NCBI GenBank assembly: GCA_938004375.1
Contig: CALKWH010000179.1
Location: 1 to 30,327 of the forward strand
Direction: 5' to 3'
Length of the DNA: 30,327 bases
Source of the DNA: an uncultured Pseudomonadota bacterium
GTDB taxonomy: Bacteria; Myxococcota_A; Polyangia; HGW-17
This document shows positions 22,706 to 30,327 of this stretch, piece after piece (within the stretch, counting starts at the first letter, position 1; each line of letters begins with the position of its first letter). Below the pieces are notes generated by a model. It was given only the letters and a program-made list of their open reading frames with translations. It was not told where the DNA came from and searched no databases. The position numbers and the translations under genes are program-made.

Positions 22706-23788
22706 TCACAGAAGCGGAATCCCGTGGACCCTGCAGTGCTCGCTCATCGCCTCGGGCCACACGCCCACCGAGACCTCGCCGATGTGCGCCGTGCGCAGGA
22801 AGAACATGCAGAGCCGGCTCTGCCCGATGCCTCCGCCGATGGTGAACGGCAGCTCGCCGGCGAGCAGGCGACGGTGGTAGGGACGGTCGGCCCAGTGGGG
22901 AACCTGCCGCACCTCGAGCTGGCGGCGCAGGGTCTGCTGGGACACGCGCACACCCATCGAGGACAACTCGAAGGCCCGACCCAGCACCGGATGCCAGACG
23001 ATCAGGTCGCCGTTGAGCCCGAGGCCGCCGTCGGCCCGCGGGGTGATCCAGTCGTCGTAGTCCGGGGCCCGGCCGTCATGGATCGTCCCGTCCGAGAGAG
23101 GTCCCCCAATGCCGATGATGAAGATTGCGCCAAACTCCCGGGCCGCCGCGCTCTCCCGCCCCAGCGGGGTCGCGTCCGGATAGCGGTCCAGGAGCTCCTG
23201 GGACGTGAGGAAGGTGACGTGCTCGGGCAGCACCGGGCGCAACCCGCGCGTGCGGGACGCAAGGTGGAACTCGGTGCGGCAGACGACATCGTAGATCTCG
23301 CGCACGGTGTGCCGCAGGGTCTCCTCGGTGCGCGCGGCCTCGGGGATGACCTTCTCCCAGTCCCACTGGTCCACGTAAATGGAGTGCAGGTTGTCTAGGG
23401 TTTCATCTGGGCGGATGGCATTCATATCCGTATAGAGGCCCTCCCCTTCGGGGAAGCCGAGCTCGCCGAGCATGTGACGCTTCCATTTCGCCAGGGACTG
23501 CACCACCTCCACCGCCTCCCCGTCCAGGGAGGCCACCGGGAAGCTCACCGGCCGCTCCACTCCGTTGAGATCGTCATTGAGCCCCGTGCCGGCGCGCACG
23601 AACAGCGGGGCCGAGACCCGCACCAGGTTCAGGGCGCGGGCCAGATGCGCTTCGAAAAAGTCCTTGATCTCCTTGATGGCCACCTCGGTCTCCCGCAGGC
23701 CCAGCAAGGGACGATAGGCGGCGGGCAGGGTCAGATTCCAGTTCTTGTCGACGATCTTGCATTCCAGGTTTTCCATGCGATGCTCCAT
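22706..23788 (-). CDS. asnA: aspartate--ammonia ligase (ammonia-dependent asparagine synthetase)
   Basis: This 360-residue cytoplasmic enzyme makes asparagine from aspartate, ammonia and ATP through an aspartyl-adenylate. It belongs to the class II aminoacyl-tRNA synthetase-like fold. Recognisable stretches are LNDDLNGVERPVSF, AIRPDETLDNLHSIYVDQWD, GRAPDYDDW, LNGDLIVWHPVLGRAFELSS and LPFTIGGGIGQSRLCMFFLR. It is about 30 residues longer than the E. coli enzyme. ATG 23788 has GGAG 8 nt upstream. ATG 23776 has GGAG 6 nt upstream and is equally possible. It is transcribed alone, divergently from the kinase operon, and ends just before the duplicated hairpins. Confidence 0.95.
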   Translation of the reverse strand: MEHRMENLECKIVDKNWNLTLPAAYRPLLGLRETEVAIKEIKDFFEAHLARALNLVRVSAPLFVRAGTGLNDDLNGVERPVSFPVASLDGEAVEVVQSLAKWKRHMLGELGFPEGEGLYTDMNAIRPDETLDNLHSIYVDQWDWEKVIPEAARTEETLRHTVREIYDVVCRTEFHLASRTRGLRPVLPEHVTFLTSQELLDRYPDATPLGRESAAAREFGAIFIIGIGGPLSDGTIHDGRAPDYDDWITPRADGGLGLNGDLIVWHPVLGRAFELSSMGVRVSQQTLRRQLEVRQVPHWADRPYHRRLLAGELPFTIGGGIGQSRLCMFFLRTAHIGEVSVGVWPEAMSEHCRVHGIPLL

Positions 23789-24027
23789 CGCCCGTTCTCC
23801 GAGAAACCGGCAGCCACTGGGCGAGGGCGCTTTGTAGCACGCTTTCGGGGTGTGCGCCAGGGCAGGCGCCACCACAGAAAAAACTGAAAACAAGTGCGTC
23901 AGCTTGCATACGCGCGTGATTTCAGATATATTGTGTGCAGCTGTTTTCCGGATGGGGCTTTCCTGTGAGGGAACGCGATCGGCTGGTCGTGGCGTCGGCT
24001 TCAAGGGATCGGGAACGCAGGTGTGAC
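23789..24027. promoter_or_regulatory. divergent intergenic region with kinase-operon promoter
   Basis: TTGCAT (23904-23909) and TATATT (23927-23932) on the plus strand are separated by 17 nt, about 95 bases before ATG 24028, leaving a leader of roughly 85 nt. I see no clear asnA promoter on the other strand and no riboswitch-like fold. Confidence 0.55.
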
Positions 24028-25617
<1,590 letters not shown>

Positions 25618-25627
25618 GAAACGACAC

Positions 25628-26737
25628 ATGAAACTGAAGACCCTGCTATTCTTCGCCATCCTCCTGACGACCTCCACCGCGTGGGCGGGCAAACTGCACT
25701 GTCCCAAGGCCAGCACCGACGACGAGGAGAACCGCAAGATCGCCCGTCGGTACTTCCAGATGGGCAAGCAGTACGCCGAAAAAGGTGATCACCGGAAGAG
25801 CGCGGAGAGCTACGAGTGCGTGCTCAAGCTCGTCCCTTACAGTCTCAACGCCCGCGTCCTGTTCGCCAAGGCCCTGGACTCCCTGGGACAATACACCCGC
25901 GCCCGGGAGCAGTACGAACTGATCATCTCCGACATGACCGACGATGCCGAGTCCCTCAAGCCCGAGGCCCGCACGCGGCTGGCCGCCATCAAGGGCCTCA
26001 CCGACAAGCCGCTTCCCAAGGACGAGGAGGACGAGACCGACGAGGCCGCGTCCGCCGAACTGAAAAAGCAGCAGGATCGTGTCCGCCAGCTCGAGTTGGA
26101 GCGCGAGAAGGAGAAGAAGGAGCTCGAGCGCCGCTTGAAGGACCTCGAAAAGATGGGCACGGGCAACCTCGACGCCCAGCGCAAGGCCCTCCTCGACGAG
26201 TTCAAGCGCAAGGAAGCCGAGAAGATGAAGGAGATGGAGGAGCGCATCCGCCGGCTGCAGGAGCTCGAGCGCCTGGCCGCCGAACGCCTGCGCAACGCCG
26301 GCCCGCCCAAACCCGTCTATAAGGAAGTCCCCACCCCTCTGCGCAAAATCGGCATCGGCCTGATGGCAGGCGGCCTGCTCGTGGGCGTGGCCACCGCCGG
26401 CGCCGGTATTTATTCATACATGGAACAGGTCAAATTCGGCGAGGTCACCACGGACGACAAGAAAAAATGGGCCCGGGACGAGGCCGTCGTATGGTCCACC
26501 TCCAAGAGCAAGTCGCTGTACGACTCCATCAACACCATCAACGGCGTGACCATCGCGCTGGGCGTCGTGACCGGCATCGTGCTCGGCTCCGGTGTGGCGC
26601 TCTACTTCATCGGCGGCTCCGACCGGGTCCTCGTGTCCGGCTCGGTGACCCCGGAGCCTCCCAAGAAGACGGGATGGCAGCTCTTGCCCTCCGTCGGCCC
26701 CGAGGCCGCCGGCTTCGTCCTGCAGACCACGTGGTAG
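25628..26737 (+). CDS. TPR and coiled-coil membrane protein
   Basis: The product is 369 residues. The signal peptide MKLKTLLFFAILLTTSTAWA has a likely signal-peptidase I site after residue 20. Tetratricopeptide-like helices span about 33-105 (ARRYFQMGKQYAEKGDHRKS, NARVLFAKALDSLGQYTRAR). A long, highly charged coiled coil covers about 135-222 (Lys/Glu/Arg-rich). Two hydrophobic segments lie near 241-263 and 306-330. TPRs usually hold protein partners. It begins 10 bp after the kinase stop, so it is cotranscribed with it and is a candidate partner or substrate of that kinase. It could belong to a gliding or envelope complex, but nothing in the sequence proves this. Confidence 0.85.
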   Translation: MKLKTLLFFAILLTTSTAWAGKLHCPKASTDDEENRKIARRYFQMGKQYAEKGDHRKSAESYECVLKLVPYSLNARVLFAKALDSLGQYTRAREQYELIISDMTDDAESLKPEARTRLAAIKGLTDKPLPKDEEDETDEAASAELKKQQDRVRQLELEREKEKKELERRLKDLEKMGTGNLDAQRKALLDEFKRKEAEKMKEMEERIRRLQELERLAAERLRNAGPPKPVYKEVPTPLRKIGIGLMAGGLLVGVATAGAGIYSYMEQVKFGEVTTDDKKKWARDEAVVWSTSKSKSLYDSINTINGVTIALGVVTGIVLGSGVALYFIGGSDRVLVSGSVTPEPPKKTGWQLLPSVGPEAAGFVLQTTW

Positions 26738-26754
26738 CGCGATCTCCAGGGACG

Positions 26755-27309
26755 ATGCACCCGTATCGACCTTCCCCTTCCTCCCTGGCCGCCATGTACC
26801 TGCTGGTGCTGGCCCTCGCCGCCTGCAATCCCAAATCGTCCACCCGCCCCGCCACCCTGGGGCCGGAGACCGACGCCCGCCCCGCCCAGGAGGACGGTGA
26901 AATGCAACCCCAGATGAACCTCCCCCGCACGAGCGTCACGCTGGTCACCCCCGAAGGGCGCACGATCTCCCTCGTGGCCCAGAAGGCGATCACCGAACCC
27001 CAGAAGGCCAAGGGGCTGATGTTCCGCGCCTCCCTCCCCGAGTCCGAGGGGATGCTCTTCCTGTACGATCACGAGGAGGAGCTCGGCTTCTACATGGCCA
27101 ACTGCTACATCCCGCTGGACATGATTTTCATGAATCGCGACCGGGTGGTCCTGGGGGTGATCAAACACGCCAGGCCCATGGACCCCACCGTGCTGTCGAT
27201 CGGGAAACCTTCCCAGTACGTTCTGGAGGTCAACGGCGGCTTCACCGACCGGCACGGGATCGTGCCCGGAACCCGGATCACCTGGGACCAGGAGGTAACA
27301 CGCCAATGA
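26755..27309 (+). CDS. DUF192-family lipoprotein
   Basis: The product is 184 residues. The N-terminus has a basic residue (Arg5), a hydrophobic stretch and a lipobox LAAC with Cys24. A 30-residue linker leads to a complete DUF192 domain (about 60-180): AKGLMFRASLPESEGMLFLY, GFYMANCYIPLDMIFMN, SQYVLEVNGGFTDRHGI and PGTRITW. DUF192 proteins are small secreted or anchored beta-barrel-like proteins of poorly known function. ATG 26755 was chosen because it supplies the basic n-region. ATG 26794 inside the signal is less likely. It lies 17 bp after the TPR gene, and its TGA overlaps the next ATG (ATGA). Confidence 0.88.
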   Translation: MHPYRPSPSSLAAMYLLVLALAACNPKSSTRPATLGPETDARPAQEDGEMQPQMNLPRTSVTLVTPEGRTISLVAQKAITEPQKAKGLMFRASLPESEGMLFLYDHEEELGFYMANCYIPLDMIFMNRDRVVLGVIKHARPMDPTVLSIGKPSQYVLEVNGGFTDRHGIVPGTRITWDQEVTRQ

Positions 27310-28733
27310 AGGCCTCTGAAGTCGTGCCGTTTTTCAGGAAGGAACTGCACCAACTGTACGGCTCGTTCCTCGAGCTCGGGGAGATCGGGGTCCTGCGTCG
27401 CTCCGGTGGCCGGCGATTCGGCGCCAAGATCTACATCTCCGTCGGGGAGAAGCGCCTGTGCGTGGGGCTGATGGAGCTCTCCATGACCGGGGAGCTCGTC
27501 GAGGTGTTCGGGCGCGACCGCGTGATCGAGTGCATCCGGGACGCCTTCACCGAGAAGAGCACGGCGCCCGTCGAGGACTTCTTCCTCGACTTCGACGACG
27601 AGGCCGCCGCCCCCACCGATCTGACGCCCCAGCAGGCGCGGGAGCGGCTCGACGCCCTGCTGCAGGCCGGCACCACCGAGGCGCTGGCCCAGGCCCGCAA
27701 CCTCTACCCCCTGTTGCTGTCGAACCCGGACACCCGCGGCGCGGTGCTCCACGAGATGGCGCTCCTGGAGCTGGCCCTGAAGAACACCGAGGCGGCCGAG
27801 ACCCTGTTCATCGACGCGGTGAAGGAGTACGCCAACCTCGCCCAGGTCGAACTGATCGAGCGCGTGGTGGACCGGCTCACCAAGCTCCTGGGCGCCGAGG
27901 CGATGGCCAAGCACGAGGTGACCCGCGTCTACCACCGCACCCAGGAGAAACTGCGCGCCGTCAAAGCGCTCTCGGACGTGCCCATGTTCAAGGGCCTGCC
28001 CTTCGGCCTGCTCACCGAGATGGAGTTCGAGGCCGAGGATGTGGCGCTCCAGAAGGGCGAGATCATCATCGCCGAGGGAGAGCCGGCCACCCGGTGCCTG
28101 ATCATCCGCAGCGGTACCCTCGACGTCGTGCTCCAGGGCTTCGACTCCCCCCGCACCGTGAGGTCGTGCTTCCCCGGAGAGTTTCTCGGGGAGAACGCCG
28201 TGCTGCACCCGCCGGGGACGGTCCCCACCACCGCCAGTTTGCGGGCCTCCCGCGAGCCCACCCGCATCTGGAAGTGGCAGGGTCAGAACCTAGTCACCCT
28301 GATGGAGCGCTACCCCGAGCTCGAGATCCGCATCCGCACGGCCAAGGAGATCCACCAACTGGACTCCTTCTTCTCCATGCACGAGACGCTCCAGTTCCTC
28401 GACGTCACGGTCCGCGACGCCCTGCTGGACTGCCTCTACACCGTGGACACCGTGGAGCCAGGGCGGGTGCTCATCGAGAACGGGGAGGTCCCCGAGTTCG
28501 TCTTCCTCGTGATCAAGGGCCGCATCGAATGGCAACCCCTCTCGGGGGAGCCGGTCTCTTTCGGGGTGGACGCCTTCGCGGGCATGCGCGATGCGCTCCA
28601 CGAGATCGCCATCGAGGGCGAATACCGGGCGGCGGAGACCAGCATGCTGGCGGTGTTCGACTCCGAGAAACTGCGCGCCCTGGCCGTCGCCAGCGACCCC
28701 GCGGTCGTGGCGATCCTCGAACGTCTGCACTGA
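27306..28733 (+). CDS. protein with two cyclic-nucleotide-binding-like domains
   Basis: The product is 475 residues with no signal peptide or DNA-binding domain. Residues 1-95 form an unrecognised N-terminal domain. Residues about 105-215 are helical and TPR-like (TEALAQARNLYPLLLSN). The first cNMP-binding-like fold spans about 221-345 (LSDVPMFKGLPFGLLTEM, GEIIIAEGEPATRCLIIRSG, FPGEFLGENAVL). The second, more divergent, spans about 352-475 (VEPGRVLIENGEVPEFVFLV). In the first, FLGENAVL occupies the place of the ligand-binding FGE(x)AL loop but lacks the later Arg-Ala pair. In the second that loop is not evident, so nucleotide binding is uncertain there. It is the last gene of the kinase operon and is translationally coupled to the DUF192 gene. 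Confidence 0.85.
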   Translation: MKASEVVPFFRKELHQLYGSFLELGEIGVLRRSGGRRFGAKIYISVGEKRLCVGLMELSMTGELVEVFGRDRVIECIRDAFTEKSTAPVEDFFLDFDDEAAAPTDLTPQQARERLDALLQAGTTEALAQARNLYPLLLSNPDTRGAVLHEMALLELALKNTEAAETLFIDAVKEYANLAQVELIERVVDRLTKLLGAEAMAKHEVTRVYHRTQEKLRAVKALSDVPMFKGLPFGLLTEMEFEAEDVALQKGEIIIAEGEPATRCLIIRSGTLDVVLQGFDSPRTVRSCFPGEFLGENAVLHPPGTVPTTASLRASREPTRIWKWQGQNLVTLMERYPELEIRIRTAKEIHQLDSFFSMHETLQFLDVTVRDALLDCLYTVDTVEPGRVLIENGEVPEFVFLVIKGRIEWQPLSGEPVSFGVDAFAGMRDALHEIAIEGEYRAAETSMLAVFDSEKLRALAVASDPAVVAILERLH

Positions 28734-28741
28734 TTTTCAAG

Positions 28742-30281
28742 TTACGGGAGGCGGCGGATGACCTCGGTGGCCGCCGGGGTCGTGGTGGCCACGAGCGCGC
28801 CCGTGGGGCAGGCCGCCACGCACTTCAGGCAGCCGTCGCAGGCCGTCTCGGCCAGCGTCTTCTTCATGGGCGGGCGGATCACGGTGGAGAACCCGCGATC
28901 CTCGAACGCCAGGGCGTAACATTTCTTCTCGTCCTCGCACACCCGCACGCAGTTGCCGCACGTGATGCACTTCTCTGACTCGAGGCGCAGGGCTGGATGC
29001 GAGGCGTCGACGTGACGCTCCCGCACGGAGCCCAGGGAGAAGTGATGGCTGTCCGGGGCGTACACGTCGGCGGCCGCCCGCAACTTGCAGGTGTCCGCGC
29101 CGCGGCAGCCGCACTCCAGGCAGCGGGAGGCCTCGCTGTGGATCTCGGCCAGGGACATGCCCTGGGCGACCTCACGGAACGACTTCACTGCGGTCTCGGG
29201 CTTGAGATGGGCCACGGGGACCCGGGCCTGGCGCTCGTATTTCTCGTACAACTGCGCCGGGATGTCCGCCAAGGAGCCGATGTTCACAGAGAATAATTTT
29301 TTGTACCCAGTTACAGTCTGGCCCGACAGGTACTGATGGATGGACACCGCGGCCATCTTCCCCATGCCCGCCGCGCGCACGGCGATGTCCGGTCCAAGGA
29401 CCACGTCACCACCGGCGAAGACCCCGGGGACCGAGGTGGCCAGCGTCCGCTCGTTCACCACGAGGGTGCCCCAACGGGTACGCGCCAGGGGCGTGTCGTC
29501 GATCCCCGTTCCGGCGACCTTCTGGCCGATGGCGGCGATCACCGTGTCCACCTCCACCGGAAATTCGCTGCCGGGAATGGGCACCGGCCGGCGCCGACCG
29601 CCCGCGTCGGGCTCGCCGAGCTCCATGCGCAGGCAGGTCACGCGCACGCGGCCGGCAGTCCCGGGCTCCACGCGCACCGGCGCCACGAGCAGGTGCAGGG
29701 TGACCCCGTCGTGCTCGGCGTCGGCGATCTCGTGCTCCCACGCCGGCATCTCGGCACGGGTGCGCCGGTAGAACATCTCCACCGAGGCACCCAAGCGAAC
29801 GGCGGTCCGCGCCGCGTCCACGGCCGAGTTTCCGCCGCCGACCACCATCACGCGGGAGCCGACGGAGACCGCCTCGCCCCGGGCCACGGCGCCGAGGAAG
29901 TCCACCGCCGGGAGCACCCCCGGCAGGTCCTCTCCCTGAACCTGCATCGAGGACGAGTCCTGGGCCCCCAGGCCGAGGAACACGGCATCGTGGGAGGCCT
30001 GCAGGTCGGCCAGGGTGAAGTCCTTCCCCAGGGTCCGGCCATAATGGAAGCGCACGCCGGTGCGTGCGACCACGTCCACCTCCGCGTCAATGACGGCGTG
30101 GGGCAGGCGGTAGGACGGGATGCCGTACCGGAGCATGCCGCCGGGGGCCGGGTGCGCGTCATACACGTCCACCCCGTGGCCCAGCAGCGACAGGAAGAAC
30201 GCGGCGTTGATGCCGGCGGGCCCCGCACCCACCACGGCGACCTGCTTCCCCGAGGACGGGAGCCTGGGCGTGGGCACATAC
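28742..30281 (-). CDS. GltD-like NAD(P)H-dependent flavoprotein with C-terminal 2[4Fe-4S] ferredoxin domain, 5'-truncated
   Basis: Counting from the in-frame GTG at 30277, 511 residues are present. The frame stays open past it into the adapter at 30282, so the true start is probably lost. The FAD-binding GAGPAG lies at 17-22, followed by PGGMLRYGIPSYRLP, the NAD(P)H-binding VMVVGGGNSAVDAART (about 144-159) and VFAGGDVV. This matches the glutamate synthase small subunit family. After about residue 370 comes RCLECGCRGADTC. Two ferredoxin motifs follow, CITCGNCVRVC and CDGCLKCVAACP, expected to bind [4Fe-4S] clusters. Relatives often have an N-terminal iron-sulfur domain here missing or cut off. 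It may act as an electron-transfer module, with unknown partner. It lies convergent with the gene ending at 28733. Confidence 0.9.
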
Positions 30282-30327
30282 AGATCGGAAGAGCGTCGTG
30301 TAGGGAAAGAGTGTAGATCTCGGTGGT
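30282..30327 (+). other. Illumina read-through adapter contamination
   Basis: From AGATCGGAAGAGCGTCGTGT onward all 46 bases match the reverse complement of the TruSeq universal (P5-side) adapter as I know it. This is not genomic sequence. Confidence 0.98.

Noticed and set aside
28734..28741. Terminator between the convergent genes at 28733 and 28742
   Set aside because: Only eight bases separate the stops, and no hairpin is evident in or around them.

Overview
The window is a GC-rich bacterial contig with 23 protein genes and no RNA genes, phage or insertion sequences that I can see. It is bounded by Illumina library adapter at both ends (about 1-74 and 30282-30327), so the genomic part is 75-30281 and both terminal genes are cut by the artefact. 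The organism looks like a deltaproteobacterial lineage of the Myxococcota or a relative. This is an inference from the high GC, a MYXO-CTERM-like sorting segment, a Hanks-type kinase with a PEGA domain, many lipoproteins, and hexanucleotide intergenic repeats.

Layout: 75-4282 (minus) holds a three-subunit molybdenum hydroxylase (FAD, 2Fe-2S, Mo subunits in that order) followed by a truncated lipoprotein. 4686-5303 (plus) is an unknown helical protein flanked by inverted hexamer arrays. 5398-8943 (minus) is a very large membrane protein of the fused MFS/spermidine-synthase type. 9063-13847 (plus) is an envelope module: a 1389-residue protein that looks like two exported lipoproteins joined through a transmembrane hairpin, its N-terminal half resembling BPI/TULIP lipid-binding proteins, followed by a small outer-membrane beta-barrel candidate. 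14044-15384 (plus) is a POT-family peptide transporter.

15457-22447 (minus) is a long, tightly packed run: yceD, rpmF, rpiB, ribD, ribE, ribBA, a CoA-transferase/GNAT fusion and a TonB-like protein. Several of its genes are joined by ATGA overlaps. It links a ribosomal protein, ribose-5-phosphate isomerisation and riboflavin synthesis. The RibA half of RibBA has lost its zinc-binding cysteines, so GTP cyclohydrolase II is expected elsewhere in the genome. 22706-23788 (minus) is asnA. 24028-28733 (plus) is a signalling-like operon: Ser/Thr kinase, TPR/coiled-coil membrane protein, DUF192 lipoprotein and a protein with two cyclic-nucleotide-binding-like domains. 28742-30281 (minus) is a 5'-truncated GltD-like flavoprotein with a C-terminal ferredoxin domain.

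The most unusual signals are (1) a dispersed composite intergenic element made of a GATTTC hexamer array, a conserved block with a small hairpin and a strong GC hairpin, occurring whole or in part at several places and in both orientations; (2) the apparent lipoprotein-lipoprotein polyprotein with an internal MYXO-CTERM-like segment; and (3) the degenerate RibBA translationally coupled to a divergent CoA-transferase/acetyltransferase fusion.
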